Shown: one piece after another, positions 12,568-22,324 of the stretch
Numbering within the stretch: the stretch's first letter is position 1
How the letters are laid out: each line of letters opens with the position of its first letter
Assembly (NCBI GenBank): GCA_907163375.1
Contig: CAJQUW010003073.1
Coordinates: 12,501 to 76,500 of the forward strand
Direction of reading: 5' to 3'
Length of the DNA stretch: 64,000 bases
From: Prostheceraeus crozeri
Lineage: Eukaryota > Platyhelminthes > Polycladida > Euryleptidae
Translations under genes and position numbers: made by a program
Notes under the pieces: generated by a model
Seen by the model: only the letters and a program-made list of their open reading frames with translations
What the model was told of the DNA's origin: nothing
Databases searched by the model: none

Positions 12568-13794
12568 AGATGAAGAAGAAGAGGAACGGCTGTCGGTCGA
12601 TTCACGCAAAACGTGCACAAAATTCATGAAATGATTATTATAGCGGCATGAATTTTAGACTATAGCGCAACTATGTAAATTAGAGCACTTTACCTATGTA
12701 TTTACCTGAGTATTTACCTATGTATTCTAGGACTAGTGCTTGCTTTGAAGCATACAAATTTAATGCATATTTGTCATCATCATGCATTGCAGACTCCCAT
12801 TTCGTAAAGTGAAGACGTTTTATCAAATATTATTGACACACTACTGCTTACTTCATTTTTTAAGTTATAATTCACTATATATATTTTTTATTCTGACTTA
12901 TTTTTTTTGTAAGCAACGATTTTACCAAACGGTGCACGCTGGCTTGCCGGAGGTTGAAGGATTCCCCCATTTTTTAAGTGAACACATTTGAAGCATTTGG
13001 TTGACATCTCAAATAATTGAACGAGTCACTAGCTTTATGTTCATTAAAACTGAAGAGTGCCCATGTAACACACCGGCATGTCTGCTTAAGTGCTCCAAAT
13101 TTTTGGTTCCACGAAAACTTGTAACCCCCTATGCCCATTTGACAGACGAATTTCACGATAAGCATGATAAGGAAAAGTTTTCAATCTTCTCTATTTGCTG
13201 ATTTGCTTGACATACGTCTATTCCTTTGTTTTTTATTTAATAATACGTGCAAATCAGTAAGGCTCCAAACTTGCTATCTTCCGATGCATTTAGCACAATT
13301 TTCATGCTTTGAATATTTTCATTCGTAGTGCAAATGTAAGGGCAATGAATTTTTTACGTTTGTAAGCAAACAATTGGTGTTCAAATAGCGCAGCTGGATA
13401 TTCATTTCATCCTAACTAAATATGAAATTGATAGACGTGGAAAATGCGTTCAACTCAAAAATCTTGACTAAAGCCTTCCTTGGCTTGGCTTCTGAAGTGA
13501 AACGTCTTAACAATTTGGAGATTGAACGTCCAAAAGCGTGATTCCATGCAACATTTTGTCCAATTTTTCCAAATTCAATTATGCGCACAACATGTAGGTT
13601 ACACCCGTTACATACAATGGTTCGATATTCGGTCAGGCATCAAGAGCTACTGTGATAAATCCGGCTATTTCCTTTCAAGACTGAACTGCACTATTTAAAT
13701 TGGATCATTGCAAGGAATGCACCCGATTTCTACTTGTTAGTCAGTTTACCTGCACCAAGTAAACTACTAAATCAGTCATCAAGTCGATGCTATA
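12568..13794. other. No gene recognised
   Basis: AT-rich DNA with only short frames on both strands (about 60-70 codons) that overlap each other near 12974-13201. I see no domain, splice pattern or repeat that I can support here. Confidence 0.5.
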
Positions 13795-13995
13795 CGTAAA
13801 ATTTCATGCGCTTCACGGTAGGTACCTTTGATTCCGTCAAAGAAACTATCCACTCTCATAAGGGACCCTAAAGTCACTAAAACTTGCAATAAACAAACTG
13901 TGCGCCTCCCAAGTAAGCTAGAGCTATCTTATGAGTTTGGATAATTTCTTGAGCAGAATCAAAGGTCCCCACCCATGAGTGCAGGAAATTTTACG
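13795..13995. repeat. Long imperfect foldback (about 68-bp arms)
   Basis: Arms 13795-13862 and 13928-13995 are imperfect reverse complements. Shared blocks include CGTAAAATTTC at the outer edge, ACCTTTGATTC in the middle and CTCATAAG at the inner edge, with a loop of about 65 bp. It could be a small MITE/foldback element or, if transcribed, a long hairpin RNA. No target duplication was identified. Confidence 0.65.
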
Positions 13996-14639
13996 AATTC
14001 TATTAATCATTCAGCTCTAGTGGATAATAAGGTAGCTCAGACTTTATTAATAAGTTCGATTTGTTCAAGGTTTACAGTTTACCTTGCACCTGTGTATTGT
14101 ATACTATGCTCTTATGTATAAAGTCAGAAACTCAAATGCAGAAAGATCGGTACAGGAATACACGAGCTGTAAAGACTACTTGAAATATTTACTAATTGTA
14201 TTCTGTGTTCTATTCCACAAACATGTGGCTTCTGCCATTAAAGGCCTACACCATGCTGATCATATTCAATAAGATATGAACGTTGTGATTTATGTCAGAT
14301 GAAATCAATGTCGAAATCATTTGAATCAAATGAAGAAAAGCTGCATAAAACTATTCATGAAAGACCGGCGATCTGATCTGCAAGTCGTGCAGCTTTGTAG
14401 CAGTCTGTCAGGATGTGCATGTTGCTATTCGACAGCTTCAAAGTGAAAGTACGACATCGCTACCGGACTACTCATTCGACTCATTCGTTTCCCATGTAGG
14501 CATGTTTTATATCTGGTTTTCTTTTGATGACTGAGTCAGTGTTTGGACTTCAAAATATCTATAAAGCAACAACCGTTTTCGGTTACTTCCTGCTATTTGC
14601 AGTCATTGATGGTCCTGTCTTAGACTCACCCCATTTCGT

Positions 14640-14765
14640 CGCTTTGATAACAGTGTTGTGTGATTTCTGGAATCAGGAATTTTCCGAAATTTTTGTATTC
14701 AGTCCCGAATTCCCGAGAATTTGTACCTAACATTCCCGAATTATTGGGAATTGACAATTTCTAAA
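14640..14765. repeat. CCCGAATT-rich degenerate repeat
   Basis: Several variants of TTCCCGAAATT, CCCGAATTCCCGAGAATT and CCCGAATTATTGGGAATT lie within about 120 bp, giving overlapping small palindromes. Such clusters are common in subterminal regions of DNA transposons, but no ends were found. Confidence 0.35.
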
Positions 14766-14847
14766 GAGTAGGCCCTACTTGACTTTTGTGAACACTTATG
14801 AAGCAGCCTCACCTCTTTATGATTCTGGGATCATGATGAGTTTTGTT

Positions 14848-15219
14848 TTATAATATAAGAAGCCAACTGATAGGTCGTAAAAAGATTTCACTGTTAGCGT
14901 TATATATGTCTATCGGACATTTTGGCAGACTCGAATGATGCGCAGCACTGTCTGATTTTACTTTATCAAACAATATATATATTCGACTTTTAATGAAGGG
15001 GAGTTTGCTTCTTAGCATGTTGACTCTCTCTTCGTAATATCGCTTCGGTTGGTCTGCTGTGTAAATACGTTTGAGCCTGCAGTGTAAGAATGTAACGGGC
15101 GGTGATGAATTGTAGGCAGAAGTGATGTTGAGGTCAACGAACTGTAGCTGAAGCGAATGCAAGTGTCTCACCGTTATAGATAATCGTTGTATACCTCTCA
15201 AAACCTGCTTGGTCGTCAT
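14848..15219 (-). other. Unassigned 123-codon frame
   Basis: ATG-started frame on the - strand, one of the longer ones in this part of the window. The product would be basic and leucine-rich near its start (VLRGIQRLSITVRHLHSLQL) with no signal peptide or domain I recognise. It lies just downstream, on the same strand, of the repeat module at 15541-15700, so it may belong to the same decayed element. It may equally be chance. Confidence 0.2.
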
Positions 15220-15540
15220 CTCCTCTCAATAGATAGCGTACTGCGAATCTTCTATCTGGATTTTTTAGGGAATCGCGGACTTCCTCAAGCTTGTGTTTTA
15301 TCCGAAAATGCAACTGTCAGGCGAAAAGCATTGTAGCATGCACAATACACATGCACTCTCGCATCAAATTTGGTGCACTTTTTGTTAAAGCACATATTGG
15401 TTCTTACTATATAATTCTTCCTTCAAAAATGCACAGTTATGTTGTAAGTACTCCTTTTTTCAATAAAATAGGTAGAAGAAACCTCTGAAGAAATGCTTTT
15501 GATAAAAAAGATTTTTGGTACAAATCTGAGAAATCCAATT

Positions 15541-15700
15541 GTTTCACCTGATTGACGAATATTACAGGCTTGACAGCTGAGTGGTTGAATCATCTCGTCC
15601 AACCGGGGACTGAAAAGTGGACTTTCTGAGAATGCACACACCCTATCCATGGCTGGTACGAAACTGCGCGTCTGTCGAGTTCTGCCCGGTTCTTGTTCTT
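15541..15700 (-). repeat. Dispersed repeat module, copy A (DEMIQ module)
   Basis: Read on the - strand this block aligns along its length with 54375-54545 (+). Both encode a similar peptide: here MDRVCAFSESP then RLDEMIQPLSCQACNI, and in the other copy IARVYCILRKSF then LPDEMIQQLCCKASNI. The protein-level similarity across diverged DNA suggests that the module once coded for protein, either in a transposon or in a duplicated host exon. I do not recognise the family. Confidence 0.5.
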
Positions 15701-16330
15701 ATCAGTGTGCATAAGGAAAGTACACATGTAAATCCAACTGGGTGTGTATAAAAGCTTTTGAAAACACTTCCGATGTGACTGACTAAAACACCTCTTGTTA
15801 ATTAATGATACCTCACCCTGGAAAATGAAATATTTGTTCTCGCCACTGATTAAGCGCTGAGAGCGGTAGTGGTGAGGGCAGAATCAGAAACCTCAATCAA
15901 GCCCCTATTTATATAGAAACTTTCCATGGCTCCCTCTGCGACTCATGCGTAATAAAAAGCACCAGATAAGTCATCAGTCATAATTTTTAGCATTAAACAT
16001 CTTCACGTCATTTTAGTTCTGTATGTCCATTTTCAATCCTGCCTACGATCGGTGATGTATGCGAAAATTAATTTAAGGACAGTAAGTTTCGGCTAAAATT
16101 GTATGAAAATGTTGTGGTTGACGACAAAAAAATAGCGATTTTATAAATCTACGTAAATATGTTGCAGCTTCTTAAATAAGGGTAATTATGAATTGTATGA
16201 CCTAGAGATGTTTTTTTCAGTTACCGCTACTCCTCATTTACTCAGAGAGAACACAGACAAATGTCATTTTACCGAACACCTCATAGTCTGCCATTGCATT
16301 TATACTGTATGTGCTTACTGTGATATTGTC

Positions 16331-16530
16331 TGACAAGAAGAGGAACCGGACAGACCTCGACAGATCTGCAGATTCGTAGCAGCCATATACGGTGTACACA
16401 TAGACTAAGTACTATATTGGTATAAATCATTCTATGAAAGTCCTATTTTCGGCCTCGTGTATGGCGGTCCAACTATATGTCGAAGGGTCTTTGGTCGTAG
16501 CCGGAGCCGTGGTAGCTGGACCACGGCTCC
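16331..16530 (+). repeat. Dispersed repeat module, copy B (partial)
   Basis: The words GCAGATTCGTAGCAGCCATA (near 16370) and GTCTTTGGTCGTAGCC to GTAGCTGGACCA (near 16490) match similar words in 54290-54440. Here, however, the two pieces appear in the opposite relative order. It is a fragment of the same family as the copies at 15541 and 54290. Confidence 0.35.
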
Positions 16531-16552
16531 GAAACCCTGATTGTACAGTAGG

Positions 16553-16795
16553 GGAAGCTGGGGTGACTTGGCAGTGTTTTTTTCAAATGCCCATCCCGGC
16601 CAAACGACTAAATATTGCAGAATTCCTTTAGTACGGGTTGACGGAGAGGAGTATTAGGAACATTTTTGCTTCAGACAGTTTTGCCACAAATTATTGTCTT
16701 GACCTCGAAAAATTCAACTACAGAAAAGCTCTAAAACTGCCAAGTCACCCCACTATCGGGGTGACTTGGCAGTGGGGTTGGGTTGAGTTGGCAGT
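16553..16795. repeat. GGGGTGACTTGGCAG cluster with perfect hairpin
   Basis: The motif GGGGTGACTTGGCAGT occurs at about 16560, as an inverted pair at 16736-16773, and in variant form (GGTTGAGTTGGCAGT) near 16785. The inverted pair is a perfect palindrome with 16-bp arms and a 6-base loop. It probably marks ends of a small DNA transposon or two abutting copies. No coding content was found between the copies. Confidence 0.65.
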
Positions 16796-18121
16796 ATCAT
16801 AAAACATCAACAAACTTTTCATATTATACTGATCTAAGCTTGCATTATCATTGCTACTACAAACATCTCCAAATTAGTTGCAAAACACAATCATGGCAGC
16901 TCATATAAATTTTAGCATTATAGTGAATAGGCCTATTGATCCATCCTAAAATCCGTTGATGGCAAAATGGTTCCGTCTTTATCCCATGACTTTTGCTACC
17001 GGTATACTTTTCCCGAGTCACTATCTGAAGAGAAAACGTAGTTACATGTATCATCTAGGCAATCTCGTCAAATATATTCTTGAAAAAATTAAAAAGAATA
17101 TTGAGGATATTGACGTAACAAAATGAAACTTTCGCAACTGCATCTTCAATTATGCTATCTTGTTAAGAGCATTTTGCACGTCATCACGAGAGTAGTTAGA
17201 GCGCGTCGCTCGTTGTACGTACGTCCTTGGCAGTGTACTGCGAAGTTGAAAATGAATTAGGGAAAGTGTTGTCACTGCATGTTGTAACTTGAAATGAACC
17301 AATCAGAAGACACGACGAATCAACAAACAGGAATTTGTTTGACGTAGATGTTTCTGAGTCATTTTCCAATGGATAGGCTAGTTGTGAACTTGGAAAATGT
17401 CGGAATTTTGGCTCTGCATACATTGAAATCCTTGCCACGACTAGCTATAAATCATTCACAGGCTGCTGGTCGTGGCTAGGCTGTGTATATATACCATTCA
17501 ATATTCAACTCTGAACCCTGCTTAACAGCCGATCAGATGACGCGTCTGCATCACTTGATCTCTCGATGAAACGACATACTATAGTCTAGAATAACGTCGC
17601 CCAAATTGCTATAACTGCGAAATTGTGAAATACAGAGAGTAGGGGAGAGCGGGGTACTATGGACCACCTGAGCTTAAGGGGTGATAGAGACCGTAGGATC
17701 TCTAGGATAAATTTTTTCGACCTAATCACTAGCTATGGACACAGACGCAAGATTCCGAACGTTATTTTCCCATAATACCCAAAGGCATTATGGTAGGGAT
17801 CCACGTATCCGGTTTGGTAATGAAAGGAAAAAGAGGTTCAACTTCGACGGATACAATTGTATTAGCAACACAAGACGTTTCGCTCTGAGAGCTTGGTCAC
17901 TTGTGATTTGACATTTGCACAGAAGCATTGCAAGACCAGCATTGAGGACTGTTTACTACATAGAAAACAATCTATTTCTATGGTTTACTAACTGTTAGAT
18001 AAAAAGATGATAGGTAGATAGTACTAAGAACAAAGCTAGAGAGTAGAGAGATAAATGAAATTATTTACAAAAAAGTTAGTAAACAATGGAGTTAAGCATG
18101 GAAGTACAGAAAAGGTAAAAT

Positions 18122-19090
18122 TCACTTGTACACAACATTTTTACCTATACAATGATTCATAAGTACAGATGGAGGAACTTTGGCTATGTACAACGACTCG
18201 AGATTACGTCTCTTATCACAGTTTTTAACATTCTCATGCAAGATGTCCCACAAAATGTTATCACTACAAATAGTATCCCTATAATGTACATCTTTAAAGT
18301 GCATCTTAACAGCAGAAAAATTGCTGCTATGAGACGTGTGCTCTTTGATTCTCGTTTGAACCGATCTACCGGTTTCGCCTACATACACCATATGGCAGAG
18401 CTTACAAGTAATTTTATATTACAAATTTGCTTGCGAGCAGAAGAAGCACATGTAGCACAGTTGTCTTTGCATCTCTTGGATTCTTTCGGGGGATGACAGA
18501 GTCTCTTGACACTGTTTCCAGAGGTGAAACACAACTTCACTTTTTCGTTCAGATTCGTTCTCCTCAGTAAGTCCGACATCCTTCGTTTGTGGATTTCATC
18601 CACGAAAGGAACTTTGAGGAAAAACGGTTTCTTCGAATTTGTTTCCTTTTGGTGAGGCCTTCTGCGATCCGATTTGAAAATGGCAATGGTTTTCAGGATG
18701 AAATTCAAGGGATAACCATTTCTTAAGAATCTCTGCTTAATCAAATCAATGGAATGGGAATAGTTGATATCGTTTGTTGAACGTGATTTTGCCCTATGCA
18801 ATTCACCCCACAAAATATTTCTTTTTCGAGAAGTGGGTCCATGAGATTCCCATGGATAAATGGATCCACTATGCAACTCCTTCATGTAAAGCCGCGAATG
18901 AAATCGATTGTCGACCATAGCGATTTCACAATCCAGGAAAGGGAGAAATCCATCGGAATTTGGCAATTCACTAGTGAATTTGATGCATTTGCTCACCGTG
19001 TTGCATATCTCCAAAATATAATCCAGGGAAATGTTGTTAGGCCATATAACAAATACATCATCTATATAACGCTTCCACAAAATACTGGGA
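18122..19090 (-). pseudogene. Penelope-like RT C-terminus and GIY-YIG endonuclease (left arm)
   Basis: From the right, the - strand frame starts with the catalytic YIDD box (WKRYIDDVFVIW) of the reverse transcriptase. It continues with a region including NSDGFLPFLDCEI (the 'FLD' motif 6) and then the basic linker (KRRMSDLLRRTN). The cysteine cluster follows (LCHPPKESKRCKDNCATCAS), then the GIY-YIG nuclease in an overlapping frame (MVYVGETGRSVQTRIKEH... ending GKNVVYK). The enzyme would nick DNA and copy the element's RNA at the nick. The N-terminal half of the reverse transcriptase is absent and the reading frame changes just before the nuclease, so this copy is partial and inactive. Confidence 0.85.
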
Positions 19091-19756
19091 AACCAATATC
19101 TATGGGAAACCCATTGGCTCCGGTCGCCGCAATTATCTATATGGATTACATTGAAAACAAGATATTGAATTGCTTATCTTGTCCCAGTATTTTGTGGAAG
19201 CGTTATATAGATGATGTATTTGTTATATGGCCTAACAACATTTCCCTGGATTTCTTTCGTGGATGAAATCCACAAACGAAGGATGTCGGACTTACTGAGG
19301 AGAACGAATCTGAACGAAAAAGTGAAGTTGTGTTTCACCTCTGGAAACAGTGTCAAGAGACTCTGTCATCCCCCGAAAGAATCCAAGAGATGCAAAGACA
19401 ACTGTGCTACATGTGCTTCTTCTGCTCGCAAGCAAATTTGTAATATAAAATTTGTTGTTTATAAAATTACTTGTAAGCTCTGCCATATGGTGTATGTAGG
19501 CGAAACCGGTAGATCGGTTCAAACGAGAATCAAAGAGCACACGTCTCATAGCAGCAATTTTTCTGCTGTTAAGATGCACTTTAAAGATGTACATTATAGG
19601 GATACTATTTGTAGTGATAACATTTTGTGGGACATCTTGCATGAGAATGTTAAAAACTGTGATAAGAGACGTAATCTCGAGTCGTTGTACATAGCCAAAG
19701 TTCCTCCATCTGTACTTATGAATCATTGTATAGGTAAAAATGTTGTGTACAAGTGA
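19091..19756 (+). pseudogene. Penelope-like RT C-terminus and GIY-YIG endonuclease (right arm)
   Basis: The + strand frame begins within motif 4 (PISMGNPLAPVAAIIYMDY, the 'GSPLSP...YME' block). It contains the YIDD box, then jumps directly to FVDEIHKRRMSD, missing about 130 residues present in the left arm. It then carries the cysteine cluster and a complete GIY-YIG domain in one frame: FVVYKITCKLCHMVYVGET, with R in TRIKEH and E in RRNLESLYI. The stop follows GKNVVYK. The intact nuclease frame indicates little decay since insertion. The internal loss makes the reverse transcriptase non-functional. Confidence 0.85.
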
Positions 19757-21280
19757 ATTTTACCTTTTCTGTACTTCCATGCTTAACTCCATTGTTTACT
19801 AACTTTTTTGTAAATAATTTCATTTATCTCTCTACTCTCTAGCTTTGTTCTTAGTACTATCTACCTATCATCTTTTTATCTAACAGTTAGTAAACCATAG
19901 AAATAGATTGTTTTCTATGTAGTAAACAGTCCTCAATGCTGGTCTTGCAATGCTTCTGTGCAAATGTCAAATCACAAGTGACCAAGCTCTCAGAGCGAAA
20001 CGTCTTGTGTTGCTAATACAATTGTATCCGTCGAAGTTGAACCTCTTTTTCCTCCCATAATACCCGTTTAACTTTGTTGTAGAGAAAATTTCGTGATTAG
20101 AGACGAATTTGCAAATACGAACTATCCTTATCACTCCTATCACTCTTTATCACCCGATGTCTCGACTTGTTGGCTTGTTAACTTTCGGTGACCTTTCACA
20201 TCAAAATACTGTAGCGCATTTTCCTGTTGGCTGTATTGACGCTTGAGTAGAATGAAGGAGGACAGTTTTTTGGTGACTGCGGTGAATTTTGGGGTGGTCC
20301 ACAACACCACACATTCGGTGGTCAATGACTCCCCACCATAAGTATACTTACAAAATTAACTTCTACTAGAAAATGTGTAATACATTTCAGCCTACCGTTC
20401 TTTTTTTCTCGAAGATGGTTGACCGTGTTACATCTCCACATAACTTGCTCAGGGGAAAAACACATACAAAAAGAGCACTCAAATTTTCGTGAAAGCCTAA
20501 TTTGGGGTATAAAAATTTAGAGATACAGTTTATAGTATATTTTTATAATTTGAAGTTTTAGTTAGAAACACCATATGCTCTTATGTCAGGGATGCGGACG
20601 ACTGCGGGTGGCAAGTATATAAGCCTACTTCTGGTAACCTACATCCCAGATCATTATAGGCCTACCTGAACCTATCTGTAGTGATCATTGCTGTATCAAT
20701 TATCAATCATTTTCGATTAAATTTTATCAAATGTCGCTTTAAGTTGGATGCATGCGACTCGGCTCCTCCCATCTTGTTGATCTGTGCTTCACACGAGTTT
20801 TCTCCAGTCTCTACCAGACAGGAAAATCCCCAATCGTTCTTCAAAAAAAGTGAGTACACTTTCGATTTTAACAAACACTTTGGAGGAGCCATCACACACG
20901 ATTAACGTGAGGGTAAGAGGTAATGTTCTCTAACAAACTATTTTTCATTTTTGTCTCTGTTGTGACCTTTGGTGCGTAGGTGCAATCGAGGCTAGGAAGG
21001 CTTGTTTTTTCACTATCACGGTTCATTCCCTCAACTATTACGAGCTTTGCATTCAGCAGTGTCTCTGTATTTTTGTATGACGGGAAAGTTGACATCAAGA
21101 CAGTGATTGCTATGCAGCACTCCGATAGGACTTTGATAGGACTCCGACTCCAGCAAAAATGATAAAACTTCGCATCCATGTCTTATGTACAATGTTTCCG
21201 TTCTCATATGCTCGAGAATTGGTTTGCAAGTTGGAAAGTATGGCTTACATGGGGTGGCCCATAACACGCCGCTCTCCTAC

Positions 21281-22145
21281 CAGCTAAAAATACTGTGCAA
21301 TTAGAATATAATAACGCATTATTTTACAAGGTAAGAATAAGTGTCCTCTGATAAGAGCCCCAAAAAACAGCTATATTCTGGATCAAAGACCCGAAAACCC
21401 ATCCCATTTTTGAGTCGTGCAACCCATTATACAAGGTAACAGAATTGTTTGTGGAAATCGTCTGCATTGTTGTTTAAGTAAATGATAATCAATTATGTCA
21501 TATTTGCGCTCGTTCCAAGAAATTGATGTTTCATCTCACTTGTGGCTGTATTGATACCTCATACTCAGAAAGATTTGACCGAACAGGCCAGGATGCACTT
21601 GGTCGTGCAAGCCATTGTGCAAGTTTCATTCTAGAAAATTTCCTCATCTCATTAGTGCATAAGCCAGTTTTGAAGCCATTAGAATCGCACTAATATTCTC
21701 TTTCTATTAGTTGCCATTTGTGTCGTTCTGGTATCAAAATAATCCAAGTGCATCGAGTCGAAAGCGTTCAAAAAGATTCATTGGGTATTAATGGATTAAA
21801 ATCAGATGCCCTTGCGAGAGCGTTGAGACGCACTCTGCCACTGCCCCAGAGATGTGCTTAATACGGGGCAATTACAGGGAAACTCCTTTCATGCATGTCC
21901 ATAGTCTCAATATTCTGTGCAACATGATATTTCACAATGAATGTCGTTTCTTTTCTAGTTTCTGGGCAGAAAACAGTGATTTTTTTGGCAAAGTCGACAA
22001 TGATAAGTCTGCGTTGTCAACCGTTGCTGCGACAGATTCCTGCATGTCTGCGAAGGCTGTCAGTGACAGCGTCTCTGGACAGTGCGTAGCATCTTATTAC
22101 GACGGATTAAACGAATAATCATTGACAATGTTAATTTATTTCTAG
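21281..22145. other. Region just upstream of the first identified PDHX exon
   Basis: No gene was firmly recognised. The missing first coding exon of PDHX (mitochondrial presequence, ending in phase 1) may lie here or farther upstream. I found no ATG-started, arginine-rich frame with a good GT donor in the right phase. Frames that look like presequences at 20980 and 22082 begin with GTG just after a stop. Confidence 0.4.
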
Positions 22146-22324
22146 ATCCCGTACTGGTGAGAATGCCAGCTTTGTCCCCAACCATGTCTGATGGAGGAAT
22201 CGTGTCGTGGTTGAAAAATGAAGGAGAAGAAATTTCTGCTGGTGATGGTCTCTGCGAAATTCAAACCGACAAAGCGGTTGTCACTATGGAGATAGAAGAA
22301 GATGGCGTTCTAGCAAAGATATTG
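22146..22324 (+). CDS. PDHX: PDHX exon: lipoyl domain (pyruvate dehydrogenase E3-binding protein)
   Basis: This exon encodes the lipoyl domain of component X (E3-binding protein) of the mitochondrial pyruvate dehydrogenase complex. Component X holds dihydrolipoamide dehydrogenase on the E2 core. The acceptor TTTATTTCTAG precedes the exon, which enters in phase 1 (second base of an Asp codon), and the donor GTTAGT follows in phase 0. The protein starts [14 protein letters not shown], contains [18 protein letters not shown] with the lipoylated lysine as residue 43 of the exon (codon 22271-22273), and ends GVLAKIL. Human PDHX also begins its lipoyl exon with DPIKI, as I recall. PDHX is preferred over DLAT because of the final-exon active-site change. 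The upstream presequence exon is not identified, so the gene model is incomplete at its 5' end. Confidence 0.93.

Larger units (their letters stand above)
17781..20052. mobile_element. Penelope-like element as two inverted partial copies
   Basis: Two arms are reverse complements: 17827-19090 (- strand copy) and 19178-20052 (+ strand copy), separated by a spacer that belongs to the + copy. The whole unit is flanked by the 13-bp direct repeat TCCCATAATACCC (17768-17780 and 20053-20065), a target duplication of the size these elements make. Both arms encode the end of a Penelope-type reverse transcriptase followed by a C-terminal GIY-YIG endonuclease. The right arm is about 390 bp shorter because it lacks an internal segment. 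Tail-to-tail partial copies like this are a known product of Penelope-like retrotransposition. The arms are very similar in sequence, so the event is fairly recent. Neither copy has a full-length reverse transcriptase. Confidence 0.85.
17640..21280. mobile_element. Degenerate DNA-transposon-like unit with imperfect terminal inverted repeats
   Basis: The left end reads GTAGGGGAGAGCGGGGTACT followed by ATGGACCACC. The reverse complement of 21251-21280 reads GTAGGAGAGCGGCGTGTTAT followed by GGGCCACCCC. These pair as imperfect inverted repeats of about 30 bp. A shorter related motif (GGGGTGGTCCACAACACC) lies inside at about 20291. Internal DNA outside the Penelope-like insertion has several frames, none recognised as a transposase. 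The family is unknown, and the right end could instead be the inner motif. The Penelope-like element at 17781-20052 sits inside it, so this unit is the older of the two. Confidence 0.4.

Noticed and set aside
18152-19726. Overlapping frames antisense to the Penelope-like arms.
   Set aside because: They are mirror readings of the inverted arms, with no motifs of their own.
20980-21162. Arginine-rich frame (QSRLGRLVFSLSRFIPSTI) resembling a mitochondrial presequence upstream of PDHX.
   Set aside because: It begins with GTG directly after a stop, has no ATG, and lies inside the degenerate transposon-like unit; no donor in the correct phase was found.
22082-22145. A presequence-like reading (GTG start, [13 protein letters not shown]...) running straight into the PDHX lipoyl exon.
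   Set aside because: It starts with GTG, has a stop 16 bases upstream and crosses a good splice acceptor (TTTATTTCTAG) at the place where human PDHX has an intron; it is intron sequence read through.
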